Source: Actinomycetes bacterium (GTDB taxonomy: Bacteria > Actinomycetota > Actinomycetes > Actinomycetales > Microbacteriaceae). From it: a DNA stretch of 64,000 bases. The notes below the pieces were generated by a model. That model made no database searches. It had not been told where the DNA came from and worked only from the letters and a program-made list of their open reading frames with translations. The DNA lies in assembly GCA_023436775.1 (NCBI GenBank), contig JAEZHW010000021.1, positions 1 through 64,000 on the forward strand, written 5' to 3'. Below are positions 16,719-24,147 of the stretch, in pieces. A program made the position numbers and the translations under genes. The first letter of the stretch is position 1. Each line of letters begins with the position of its first letter.

Positions 16719-17362
16719 AAGTTGGGGAAGTCCGGGTCCGACGAACTGCCCGGCGCCGAGTCATCGCCCGGCACTGGCTGCGACAGTGCCGAGACCAGCC
16801 CCTCCTGGAAGGTGGCGAAGAAGATGTAGTCGTCCCGCATCGGCCGAAGGTGCTCGGGCAGGTCAGCGGACTCGATCCGGTCGGCAGTGTCCTGGTCGAC
16901 GATCCCGAGGCGGTGTGCCAGTGCCAGCCGAAGATCGGTCACGGCGCGGACCCAGTCCAGGGCGTCCCCTTCATGCAGTTCGAAGATCAACTGTTCCGGG
17001 ATTGGCGTTCGGGAGGGTGGCCAGGGTGCGCCAAGTTCGGTCGGTGCTAGCGCCTCGACGGTGCCGAGCTTGCATCCAGCGTCCTCCAGCGCGCGCTCGA
17101 CCGCCGCGATGAGCCCGGCCGCTCGGGATCGCTTCCCGTCGGCGACCTCGCTGCCAGAGAGCCGTGCAAACTCTTCTGCCGCCTCGTTGTCGTCTGGGTA
17201 GGGGTTCGGCATCAGGCGGGCGCGCAGGGCGGCGTCTTCGCTGCTGGGCGAGGTGGTGGCTGCGGATCGCAGCACCGCCAGTAGGTCGCGGCTGCGTGCT
17301 CGCAGGCGCAATGCAGCCTGGGTGGGCAGCACGACCTGGAATCCGCGGTTGGCGTCGGTCAT
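16715..17362 (-). CDS. DUF2017 family protein
   Basis: Conserved actinobacterial protein of 215 residues of unknown biochemical function. It has a mostly alpha-helical pattern with the family-type segment RLMPNPYPDDNEAAEEFARLSG near residues 49-70 and a Ser/Pro/Asp-rich C-terminal tail. It overlaps clpS by 4 bp (ATGA), the standard arrangement of this family, which points to a link with ClpS-mediated N-degron delivery. No catalytic motif or signal peptide is visible. It converges on thiQ. Confidence 0.85.
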   Translation of the reverse strand: MTDANRGFQVVLPTQAALRLRARSRDLLAVLRSAATTSPSSEDAALRARLMPNPYPDDNEAAEEFARLSGSEVADGKRSRAAGLIAAVERALEDAGCKLGTVEALAPTELGAPWPPSRTPIPEQLIFELHEGDALDWVRAVTDLRLALAHRLGIVDQDTADRIESADLPEHLRPMRDDYIFFATFQEGLVSALSQPVPGDDSAPGSSSDPDFPNF

Positions 17363-17661
17363 GACTGCTGCTGCAGCGTCGCCCAGAGGCCGAAGCCATG
17401 CATCGCGATGACGTGGCGCTCGATCTCTTCCCGGGTGCCGGTAGCGACCACGGCGCGCCCCTCATTGTGCACGGTGAGCATGAGTTCCGTGGCCACCGAG
17501 TCGGGGTAGCCAAAGTAGCTGCGGAAGATCCATTCCACGTAGCTCATCAGGTTGACCGGATCGTTCCAGACCAGGAGGTTCCAGGGACGTCCGACCTGCA
17601 ACAGTGCGGCCTCTTGCAGAAGGCTGCCTGCTTCTGGTTGCTCCGAACTATGCCTGCCCAC
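17359..17661 (-). CDS. clpS: ATP-dependent Clp protease adaptor ClpS
   Basis: N-degron adaptor that delivers substrates with N-terminal destabilising residues to a Clp ATPase; 100 residues from the GTG at 17661. Hallmarks are WNLLVWNDPVNLMSYV (substrate-pocket Asn and Asp), the helix with Met (TELMLTVHNEGRAVV) and the Clp-binding end EEIERHVIAMHGFGLWATL. An upstream TATTCT (17693-17698, minus strand) is a candidate -10. Longer in-frame starts up to 17772 would add a non-homologous extension. It is co-oriented with DUF2017. Confidence 0.9.
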   Translation of the reverse strand: MGRHSSEQPEAGSLLQEAALLQVGRPWNLLVWNDPVNLMSYVEWIFRSYFGYPDSVATELMLTVHNEGRAVVATGTREEIERHVIAMHGFGLWATLQQQS

Positions 17662-17762
17662 GAGGCTAATTCTGCCGTATTTCGGGGTCCGGAGAATAGA
17701 GGCGCATGCGGGAATCGCCCACTCGTTGCAGCCTTGTGATCGCGCCCTGGTGGCGGCGCGAC

Positions 17763-18107
17763 CTAGCCCCAACCGAGTTCGTGCAGGCGCTCCTCGTCGA
17801 TGCCGTAATAGTGCGCGATCTCGTGGACGAGCGTGATGTGAATCTCGTCACGCAGGGTCTCGAGGTCCGCACAGAAATCGAGCAGCGCCTCGCGGTAGAG
17901 GATGATCCGATCCGGCAGTTCGCCGAAGCCGTACTGGCCGCGGTCGGTGATCGCGAAGCCCTCATACAAGCCGAGCATGGTGGCGTCGCTCGCGTTGCGA
18001 TCTTCGACCACAAACACCACGTTCTCGAGGCCTTCGGTCATCTCGTCCGGGAGCGCGTCGAGTTCTTCGACCACGAGGGCTTCGAAGGATTCGGGGTCGA
18101 GGTCCAT
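17763..18107 (-). CDS. Small zincin-like metallopeptidase
   Basis: Protein of 114 residues of the minimal metallopeptidase family (PF06262 type). The zinc site HEIAHYYGI (HExxH) is near residues 93-101, preceded by PDRIILYREALLDFC and TLRDEIHITLVHEIAH. The N-terminal part MDLDPESFEALVVEELDALPDEM matches the family pattern. It is cytosolic, with no signal peptide. Homologues are widespread in actinobacteria, often near ClpS. Substrate is unknown. Confidence 0.85.
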   Translation of the reverse strand: MDLDPESFEALVVEELDALPDEMTEGLENVVFVVEDRNASDATMLGLYEGFAITDRGQYGFGELPDRIILYREALLDFCADLETLRDEIHITLVHEIAHYYGIDEERLHELGWG

Positions 18108-18129
18108 GCGTCCCCCTCGAGTGCGTACT

Positions 18130-18206
18130 TGGGGTGGCTAACGGGACTTGAACCCGCGACCCCCTGGACCACAACCAGGTGCTCTACCGACTGAGCTATA
18201 GCCACC
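18130..18206 (-). tRNA. tRNA-His (anticodon GTG)
   Basis: Reads GGTGGCTATAGCTCAGTCGG at its 5' end, with anticodon loop TTGTGGT giving GTG, and T-arm GGTTCAAGTCC. The extra 5' G (position -1, at 18206) faces discriminator C73 (18133), the histidine identity pair. CCA is encoded (18130-18132). A TAGAAT on the minus strand at 18249-18254 is a likely -10. Confidence 0.97.
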
Positions 18207-18332
18207 ATGTGCCTTCCGAGACGGAACCGTCAAGGAAGCAACCAGTTGATTCTAGTACATCCCCGGTGCCTTTCGCGCACCATGCACCTCCCGGGGGAGA
18301 GGGGATCGTATTCCCCGCGGTGACAGCGCCGC

Positions 18333-18950
18333 TCAGGCCTCGCTGGAGTCCTTCGCGCTGAGCGCCTTGGCGACCGCCTGGGCCTGTTCGCTGGTCGGAC
18401 CCGGCTCTGCCGCGAAGCTGGTGGCGCGGTAGTACTCGAGTTCTCGGATGGAGTCGAGGATGTCGCCGAGCGCTCGGTGGTTGCCGTGCTTCTCAGGGGC
18501 TTGGAAGTACACCCGCGGGAACCAGTGCCGAGTCAACTCCTTGATGGTCGACACGTCGATGTTGCGGTAGTGCAAGTGCGACTCGAAGGTCGGCATCTGC
18601 CGGGCGAGGAAGGCCCGGTCGGTGCCGATGGAGTTGCCGGCGAGTGGCGCCTGGCCGGGCAGCGGGACGTGCTTGCGGACGTAATCGAGCACCTGTGACT
18701 CGGCATCCGCCAGGGGGATACCGTTCGGAAGGTCGTCGAGGAGGCCCGACGCGGTGTGCATGTTCCGCACGAAGTCGTTCATGTGCTCGAGCGCCTCAGG
18801 GCTCGGGGCGATGGTGATCGAGATGCCTTCGTCGAGCGGCCTCAGGTTGTAATCGGTGACGATGACCGCGATTTCGATCAGTTCGTCCTTGGCCAAATCC
18901 AGCCCGGTCATTTCGCAGTCTGCCCAGACCAAGCGATCAGCCATACTCAT
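18333..18950 (-). CDS. orn: Oligoribonuclease
   Basis: 3'-to-5' exoribonuclease that degrades 2-5 nt RNAs and pGpG, 205 residues. DEDDh motifs are present: WADCEMTGLDL (Asp/Glu), NSIGTDRAFLARQMP, and the final HRALGDILDS with catalytic His. The minus-strand TAGAAT (18957-18962) ends 6 nt before the ATG at 18950, so the mRNA is probably leaderless and starts with the ATG; the alternative ATG two codons on has no better signal. It is divergent from the 19011 gene. Confidence 0.95.
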   Translation of the reverse strand: MSMADRLVWADCEMTGLDLAKDELIEIAVIVTDYNLRPLDEGISITIAPSPEALEHMNDFVRNMHTASGLLDDLPNGIPLADAESQVLDYVRKHVPLPGQAPLAGNSIGTDRAFLARQMPTFESHLHYRNIDVSTIKELTRHWFPRVYFQAPEKHGNHRALGDILDSIRELEYYRATSFAAEPGPTSEQAQAVAKALSAKDSSEA

Positions 18951-19010
18951 ACCGACATTCTAGGCTGCGCGCCTCCGGGGTGTTCGAGTGGATCTTCATA
19001 GACTGTTGCG

Positions 19011-19388
19011 ATGACGCACGCCCCCACGCGCCCTGCGAGTCCGGCTGCGGCCGCCCCGCCGAACCGGTGGCGGTTGCTCGTGGACCCCGATTTCCTGCGA
19101 CAGGTTGACGCCAACAAGCAGACCTTCGCGCTGGGCCTGTATTTCAAGCCGATGATGTTCATCTTGGGCAATGATGGGCCGTTGTCAGCCCGAAGCATCA
19201 CGATCGAATTTCCAGACGCGAAGCAACAGGCTGAGGGGCCGTTCACGTTCACCCAGATCGAGCCCGGGCACGCGGTGCGCTTCACTGCGACTCGGCGCCT
19301 CATGGGCGACAACGCGCTCCGAGTGCGCTGGTTCCAGGAGGACCCGACCCAGCGGTATTGGACCACGCTGTACCTGCCATATCAGTAG
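19011..19388 (+). CDS. Conserved hypothetical protein, 125 residues
   Basis: I do not recognise a named family. The N-terminus is Pro/Ala-rich (about 20 residues), followed by a compact region with predicted beta strands and several aromatic residues (LYFKPMMFILGND, TFTQIEPGHAVRF, VRWFQEDPTQRYWTTLYLPY). There is no signal peptide or membrane segment. TAGACT at 18999-19004 is placed exactly for a leaderless transcript starting at the ATG. It lies between orn and ridA. Confidence 0.65.
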   Translation: MTHAPTRPASPAAAAPPNRWRLLVDPDFLRQVDANKQTFALGLYFKPMMFILGNDGPLSARSITIEFPDAKQQAEGPFTFTQIEPGHAVRFTATRRLMGDNALRVRWFQEDPTQRYWTTLYLPYQ

Positions 19389-19440
19389 GCACTGGCCAGG
19401 GCGTGGCATGCCTGCCTATCATGGGGCAAGGAGGTGCGTC

Positions 19441-19827
19441 ATGACGGTCACTCATATCAATCCGCCGGAACTGCCGCACTCGCCGGTGTTCTCGCAGGCG
19501 GTGGCGTCCTCCCGCGCTGGCCTGCTGTTCGTTGGCGGGCAGAACGGCGTTGGGGCCGATGGTGTCCTGCTCGATGGCTTCGCAGCGCAGACCGAGCAAG
19601 CCTTCCGGAACCTGGTCACAGTGTTGGCCGCAGCCGGTTGCACGCCGCGGGACGTGGTGAAGCTGAACATCGTCATCGTCGGTGACGAGGACGTGCGCAC
19701 CGGACTCGGCGCCGCGCAGGCGGTCTGGGGCGGCGCCCCGACCGCGGTGTCGGTGCTGCGGGTCGCGGGCCTCGCCGTGTCGGGTGCCCTGATCGAGGTG
19801 GACGCGATCGCGGAACTGCCCGAGTAA
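19441..19827 (+). CDS. RidA family protein
   Basis: Member of the YjgF/YER057c/UK114 family, which deaminates reactive enamine/imine intermediates; 128 residues. The pattern SPVFSQAVASSRAGLLFVGGQ, ALAAAG-like helix (VTVLAAAGCTPRDVVKLNIVI) and final SGALIEVDAIAEL fit. The canonical C-R-x-x-(A/V) tail appears as VLRVAGLAVSGALIEVDA. In RidA proper an Arg near residue 105 binds the carboxylate; here VLRVAGL supplies one. AGGAGG lies 5 bp before the ATG at 19441. Subfamily and physiological substrate are unclear. Confidence 0.85.
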   Translation: MTVTHINPPELPHSPVFSQAVASSRAGLLFVGGQNGVGADGVLLDGFAAQTEQAFRNLVTVLAAAGCTPRDVVKLNIVIVGDEDVRTGLGAAQAVWGGAPTAVSVLRVAGLAVSGALIEVDAIAELPE

Positions 19828-19911
19828 GGGCAAGGGAGGCTGCGGCGCGCAGCGCCCGGGCCTGTTGGTGCCCTCGGCAGGACAGACCTCAGCGCCCTAG
19901 AATGCAGGTGC

Positions 19912-19984
19912 GCCTCTGTAGCTCAATGGATAGAGCAACGGCCTTCTAATCCGTCGGTTCTGGGTTCGAGTCCCGGCAGAGGCA
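19912..19984 (+). tRNA. tRNA-Arg (anticodon TCT)
   Basis: Acceptor GCCTCTG pairs with CAGAGGC, D-arm AGCTCAATGGATAGAGC, anticodon loop CTTCTAA giving TCT, T-arm GGTTCGAGTCC, discriminator A at 19984. CCA is not encoded. A TAGAAT -10 at 19898-19903 predicts transcription starting at about 19910, almost at the mature 5' end. Phage-derived genes begin immediately downstream, so this is the probable integration site. Confidence 0.96.
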
Positions 19985-20044
19985 CTGTGGATAACCCCTG
20001 GTTGAGATCTGAAGGCACCAGTACACTCATCGTCATCTCGACGC

Positions 20045-20647
20045 TCAGGAGACCCTGTCGCTCGGCTCTACCGATGCGATTGAGGTCTTGAAGGGCTCGT
20101 GCGTGAACAACTTGTCCACGTCGACGCCGAGGGCGGGGCCGAGCAGCGCGACTTGCAGCCGGGTCTGCGTTTCCTTGACCTGGGCGAGGGCGGTGTCGCG
20201 CTCGGCGGCCAGGGTCTGCGTGCTGGTCTTGAGCTCGGTGATGTGGGCGTTGAGCTTCGCCGGGTCGGTCTCGGCCTCTTCGGGCCCCATCAGGAGCTTC
20301 CCGAGCTCCGCGCGAGTCGCGGCCACTGCGTCCTGCGAGGCCTTCGCGACCGCGTCGGCGATGGCCTTCTCGCGCTTGGCCTTCTCTTCGTCGACGTCCT
20401 TGCGCAGGCCTGAGATCAGGTTCCACGCGCGCTTCGGGTCGAAGTTGTCGTCGTCACCCCACGGCGGCTTCTGCTCGCCGCCAGTTTCGCCGGCACCAGC
20501 GGCACCGGCACCGGCAGCTGCAGCGCCTGCGTCAGCGCCCGTCGCTCCTGCAGCACCAGCTGCGCCGCCTTCGCCGTTGAAGTACCGGATGCCCTTAAGA
20601 GCGTGGAGAGTCGGACCTGCCGGTCCCCACAGTGTGAGCTTGTCCAC
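20045..20647 (-). CDS. Phage scaffolding-like protein, probably 3'-truncated
   Basis: Protein of 200 residues. After a short N-terminus comes a Gly/Ala-rich linker (about residues 28-60), then PPWGDDDNFDPKRAWNLI and a long Lys/Glu-rich coiled coil (about 75-150), as in phage scaffolding proteins of the DUF4355 kind. The end TSIASVEPSDRVS falls 60 bp from tRNA-Arg and may be created by the integration or deletion junction. GTG start with AGAGG about 9 bp upstream. Scaffold proteins guide capsid assembly; with no capsid gene left it has no obvious role. Confidence 0.65.
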   Translation of the reverse strand: MDKLTLWGPAGPTLHALKGIRYFNGEGGAAGAAGATGADAGAAAAGAGAAGAGETGGEQKPPWGDDDNFDPKRAWNLISGLRKDVDEEKAKREKAIADAVAKASQDAVAATRAELGKLLMGPEEAETDPAKLNAHITELKTSTQTLAAERDTALAQVKETQTRLQVALLGPALGVDVDKLFTHEPFKTSIASVEPSDRVS

Positions 20648-20760
20648 GATGGAACCTCTTTCTGCCGCGCCTGGCGGCGTTGATGCGCCACCCCCTTGCG
20701 GGTGGACGTTTAGCCCTCGACGCTGACGTGCAGGGCCATCAGCGGCGAGGAGTCTTGAGA

Positions 20761-20781
20761 GCGAATATCTGAGCTATTCGC
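20761..20781. repeat. Perfect 7-bp inverted repeat
   Basis: GCGAATA (20761-20767) and TATTCGC (20775-20781) with a 7-nt loop, in the 201-bp gap between the phage scaffold and toxin genes. It may be a phage operator or a small hairpin. Confidence 0.4.
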
Positions 20782-20806
20782 AAGGTTCGGTGGTAGAATC
20801 CGAGGT

Positions 20807-20847
20807 GAAAGCGGCAGGCAGTTCACTAGGACAGCCGAGCCGCTTTC
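20807..20847 (-). terminator. Hairpin immediately after the phage toxin gene
   Basis: On the minus strand GAAAGCGGC (20847-20839) pairs perfectly with GCCGCTTTC (20815-20807) around a 23-nt loop. It begins one base after the toxin stop codon. It would separate the toxin gene from the scaffold gene, in the place where an immunity gene would be expected. Confidence 0.55.
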
Positions 20848-20848
20848 C

Positions 20849-22456
20849 TCATTTACGGCGCCAGAGCCGGGTCACGTTCCCGTCTCGAGCGATGTGGATC
20901 ATGCCCAACCACCATGGGTTCTGCACGAAGCGGCGCGTGAGCTCAGCGAGCACGACCGCGTCATCCAGTTCGGTCCGCGCGCTGTCGATGACGACGCGGT
21001 GAGCGCCCTGCTCCTTCGCCCGCCGGAGTTGGTTCGAGATTGTGCTCGCGCCGCTGCCCTGCGGGCTCTTGATTTCCCAGACGTCACCGCTGATCGTCGC
21101 GTCAGGGTTCTTCGCGCCACGACTGAAGTCGGTTTCCCTCCACCGCACCTGCAGCCCGACCGTGCTCAACCGGTCTCCGGTCGCGAGCTCGTGGCGTTCG
21201 AGGCGCAGCCCATCGGGGACGATTTGCCTCGGCCTATCCGCCTCGGCAACGGGAGGCAGTAGCGTCGTCACTGTGCTGCTGCGGGGGACCACCGTCTTTC
21301 CATCGGCGAAGTGCAGCTGCTCGCGGTAGGAGTCGCGGCTGCGCCCAGTCGCGCGGAGGTGCCCCCGCATCTCCGCCTGAGCTTCCTTGACCTCCCGCAA
21401 CGCCTGCGCCCGCTTCGCCGGGTCCGTGGTCGTTGCCGCATCACGCTTGGCCGCGCGGATCTGCCGCTCGAGCTCCCGCTGCTTCATGCGGGCCTTCTCC
21501 GCCTCGGGATCGTACTTGCTCGGGTAGAGCGTCGTCACCCCGGGGATGTACGGCAATGCCTGGCAGCGGCAATTCGGATGCTGAAAGCCCGCGTTGCGCG
21601 CTTCCTGAATCGTCGCATCGACGGTGACCTGTACCGTGCCTTCGTCGATTCGGTTCCGCTCCGTGTCAACGCCCGCGGGGCGCCCGTCCGTGGAGAGGAC
21701 CTTGCCCGACCACGCGTGGCACGGCTCACAACCGTCGTTGCCGACCCTGGGCGTGACCAGGCCGAGGCCGACCTGCTGCATGCGGAAGATGCCGGCTTCC
21801 TGCCAAGCACGGTGCGACGCGGTGCGCCCAGCCATTTCGGCGTAGGAGCCGATGCGCCAATTGCGGTTCGCGCGATCGGTGAAGCCTGTAATGCCCTGCT
21901 GCAGGAACCGGTCGACTGCTCGACGCTGATTCTGCAGCCCGGTCTCGACACCGAGAATCTTCATCGGCGCGGTCTCGGCGATGGTCGCTTGGTACACGTC
22001 CCGCGGGAAGCGCAGGATGCGCTGGTTGAGTACTTCCAAGCGGTTGTGCAGGTCCAGCGTGAGCGCGGTGACCGCATTCATGGCGGAGCCGGTGAACGGG
22101 CCACGGTAGCCGGTGCGTTCACGGAGCAGGTTCGCGATCGTCATCGACCCGTGGTCTGCCGCGTACCGGATCAGGGACTCGGCGAGGTTCTCGTCCCGCA
22201 GTTCGGCCACGACGCGTTCAGCGGCCGTGGTCAGTTCGCGCAGGGCGCTGGCGCGTTCGATGTTCAGGCGCTGCATGAGTGCCTGCTTCTCGCGTGCGGC
22301 CTCGTCCTCGAGGACCAGGATGTGGTCGGCGCGGATCGCTGCGATTCGCAGCAGCTCGGTTTCGGCTTCCTCGTACCGGTAGCGCAGCAGCACGCCGAGT
22401 TCCTCGACGATGTCCTCGGGGGAAAGGTCCTCGGGGTCGTGGATGAAGATCGGCAC
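20849..22456 (-). CDS. Phage minor head protein with C-terminal CdiA-type tRNA nuclease domain (MuF-like toxin)
   Basis: Intact protein of 535 residues. The N-terminal two thirds resemble phage minor capsid / MuF head proteins: helical region, then NDGCEPCHAWSG near 246 and a downstream HPNCRC (about 300), the conserved Cys/His signature. A charged linker follows (about 320-375). The C-terminal region of about 100 residues resembles the CdiA C-terminal tRNase fold: NPDATISGDVWEIKSPQG (Asp and E-x-K of a PD-(D/E)xK nuclease), STISNQLRRAKEQGAHRVVI, and a final NVTRLWRRK. GTG start with GGGGAGG 7 bp upstream. MuF toxins are carried in phage heads and released into hosts. No immunity gene adjoins it. 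Confidence 0.75.
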   Translation of the reverse strand: MPIFIHDPEDLSPEDIVEELGVLLRYRYEEAETELLRIAAIRADHILVLEDEAAREKQALMQRLNIERASALRELTTAAERVVAELRDENLAESLIRYAADHGSMTIANLLRERTGYRGPFTGSAMNAVTALTLDLHNRLEVLNQRILRFPRDVYQATIAETAPMKILGVETGLQNQRRAVDRFLQQGITGFTDRANRNWRIGSYAEMAGRTASHRAWQEAGIFRMQQVGLGLVTPRVGNDGCEPCHAWSGKVLSTDGRPAGVDTERNRIDEGTVQVTVDATIQEARNAGFQHPNCRCQALPYIPGVTTLYPSKYDPEAEKARMKQRELERQIRAAKRDAATTTDPAKRAQALREVKEAQAEMRGHLRATGRSRDSYREQLHFADGKTVVPRSSTVTTLLPPVAEADRPRQIVPDGLRLERHELATGDRLSTVGLQVRWRETDFSRGAKNPDATISGDVWEIKSPQGSGASTISNQLRRAKEQGAHRVVIDSARTELDDAVVLAELTRRFVQNPWWLGMIHIARDGNVTRLWRRK

Positions 22457-22478
22457 GCTTCACCTCCCCGAACGGGTG

Positions 22479-22970
22479 CTACTCGGTGTCGTCTTCAGCG
22501 GTGTCTTCTGAGCGGTTCGCGGTGCCGGTGGGGGTCCAGCCCGTGCCGATCGCGGGGTCGACGACGCTGCCGCGTTCGACGTCGGCGAGGATCTCTGCGA
22601 CTTCTTCCTCGACCTGCTGGGCCGACCACGATGGACGCGCGTCGCGGGTGCGTTGGCGCAGACTGACCGCCTCGGCCTGGTGCAGTAGCAGCAGGGTGCG
22701 GGCGGCCTTCTCGGGGTCGTGCTGTGAGACGGGCGCGAACTCCACTTCGGGACGTTCCTCGAGCCATGCAGCTCCGCCCTTAGGGAAGACCTTGGCGTCG
22801 ATACCGAGCAGAATCTGCGCCATCTTCGCCAGCGCCGGCTTCGCGTGAATGGCCTTCTTGTCCCGGGTACGTTCCGAGTCGGAGAAGTCAGCCACCACCT
22901 CAGTCCCTGTACACGAGCGCAGTAACGATGGAGTGAACGGAGCTATCGCAGCTTGTGAGAGGATGGTCAC
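22479..22970 (-). pseudogene. Phage portal protein, C-terminal fragment
   Basis: The open frame covers 163 residues, but portal-like sequence runs only from about 22905 downwards: ADFSDSERTRDKKAIHAKPALA, then SLRQRTRDARPSWSAQQVEE and a Glu-rich end. This matches only the C-terminal fifth of a portal protein. The first 20 or so codons overlap a broken plus-strand gene and are not portal-like. The stop lies 22 bp before the minor head gene, the normal phage order. Confidence 0.7.
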
Positions 22971-23160
22971 CGCGAAACTCCGATCCCCCTCGTCTGCAAA
23001 ATTTGGTGGAACGAAGGTGTCAGGAAACGACCCCTGGGAAGTTCAGGGGTACGTGGATTCACAGAACGGTTTCGGCGCAATGGTCCGGACGAAGTTCGTC
23101 TGTGAAGCATTCGCAGTTAAGGGTGGAAGGCCCTTTGCTGTTGTTCGAAGCATAGGTTGA
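22930..23160 (+). pseudogene. C-terminal fragment of a small secreted/lipoprotein-type protein
   Basis: From about 22930 the plus strand encodes AIAACERMVTAKLRSPSSAK, then a segment with GYVDSQNGFGAMVR and a Cys, ending VVRSIG. This layout (Cys ... LKSPxTAxF ... G-x-VDSQNxFGAxVR ... C) is familiar from small actinobacterial extracytoplasmic proteins. The N-terminus and signal peptide are missing: upstream in the same frame is the antisense of the phage portal. It therefore marks the insertion or deletion boundary. Confidence 0.5.
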
Positions 23161-23243
23161 TGATTGACTGAGCGGTGCTTTGGAAGGGCCTCGCAATAAA
23201 ACTAGCCGGGAGCGTTGCGAGTCCGTTCTTCTAACTGGACAGG

Positions 23244-23483
23244 CTAGGTGGCTTCGAACGCCGATAGTGCACCGTCCAGATCCGCGAAGTCGCCGAGCGG
23301 GATGCGGTCCCCGGTGCTGCGCAGCCGGTCGGCTCGGTACCGCACGCCACCGCCAGCCTCGTTGGCGGCAATGTAGCCGACTAGTCGGCCCGAGGCGGCC
23401 GAGAGCACGCGCCACAGCGGCGCGGTCCGCGACAGCGGGCTGACCGGCGCCTGGTGAACGGTGAGGCTGGTGAAGGGCTGCAT
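23244..23483 (-). CDS. Small hypothetical protein, 79 residues
   Basis: No family recognised. The protein is cytosolic and mixed alpha/beta, with the segment PLWRVLSAASGRLVGYIAAN and a C-terminal GDFADLDGALSAFEAT. A strong Shine-Dalgarno (GAGAGGAG) lies 5 bp before the ATG on the minus strand, supporting a real gene. It is divergent from msrA with a 115-bp shared upstream region. Confidence 0.6.
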   Translation of the reverse strand: MQPFTSLTVHQAPVSPLSRTAPLWRVLSAASGRLVGYIAANEAGGGVRYRADRLRSTGDRIPLGDFADLDGALSAFEAT

Positions 23484-23598
23484 CTCGACTCCTCTCTGCT
23501 GTCTCCGACGCTACGGGCAGCCACCGACACTGGAATGCCGTGATGTTCAGCCGGGTTGCAGTCTTCGCGGGGACACTGAGCAGAAGGAGGATGGACTC

Positions 23599-24147
23599 AT
23601 GACCGAGCGAGCGTTTGTCCTAGGCGGTGGCTGCTTCTGGTGTCTTGATGCGGCATATCGGCAGGTGCACGGTGTCTCGGACGTGGTCTCTGGCTATGCC
23701 GGAGGTATCATCCCTGATCCCAGCTATGAGTTGGTCTGTACCGGGCGCACCGGCCATGCGGAGGTGGTGCAGGTCGTCTTCGATGACGCCGAGGTGCCGG
23801 CCGAGGTCATTCTCGACATGTTCTTCACCATGCACGACCCACGCCAGAAGGACCGGCAGGGCAACGACATCGGCACCCAGTACCGTTCGATCATGCTCTA
23901 TGAGGGCCAGGAAGAGCGCGAGCTGTTCGAAGCTGCCCTGGAACGCGCCGATGAGCACTGGGGTGGCGGTGTCGTCACGCAGATTGAGCCACTCACCGAG
24001 TTCTATCCGGCCGAGGACTACCACCAGAACTACTTCGCCAAGAATCCGGCCAACGCCTACTGCCAGGCCGTCGCGGTGCCCAAGATGCTGAAGGTTCGGG
24101 CGAACTTCGCGCCGTTTGTGGAAGCGCCTGGGGCGAGACGCGACTAA
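23599..24147 (+). CDS. msrA: Peptide methionine-S-sulfoxide reductase MsrA
   Basis: Reduces the S-epimer of methionine sulfoxide in proteins; 182 residues. The active-site motif GCFWC begins at residue 11 with Cys12 catalytic, followed by YAGG and GRTGHAEVVQVVFD. The FYPAEDYHQNYFAKNP segment is the substrate-pocket signature. AAGGAGG lies 8 bp before the ATG at 23599. The end overlaps by 4 bp with the convergent LysR gene. Confidence 0.95.
   Translation: MTERAFVLGGGCFWCLDAAYRQVHGVSDVVSGYAGGIIPDPSYELVCTGRTGHAEVVQVVFDDAEVPAEVILDMFFTMHDPRQKDRQGNDIGTQYRSIMLYEGQEERELFEAALERADEHWGGGVVTQIEPLTEFYPAEDYHQNYFAKNPANAYCQAVAVPKMLKVRANFAPFVEAPGARRD

Larger units (their letters stand above)
19985..22929. 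mobile_element. Decayed prophage remnant downstream of tRNA-Arg
   Basis: Three phage head-morphogenesis genes in the usual order portal, minor head protein, scaffold lie on the minus strand directly after tRNA-Arg(TCT). No integrase, terminase, major capsid, tail or lysis gene is present, and the portal gene is truncated at its 5' end. No copy of the tRNA 3' end was found on the other side, so the far attachment site has been lost. The right limit, about 22930, is estimated from where portal-like sequence stops and a broken plus-strand host-like gene begins. Confidence 0.8.

Noticed and set aside
23215..23250. Possible att remnant: CTTCTAA as in the tRNA-Arg anticodon loop
   Set aside because: The match is only 7 nt, and neither the T-arm nor the acceptor 3' end of tRNA-Arg is duplicated here, so it is probably chance.
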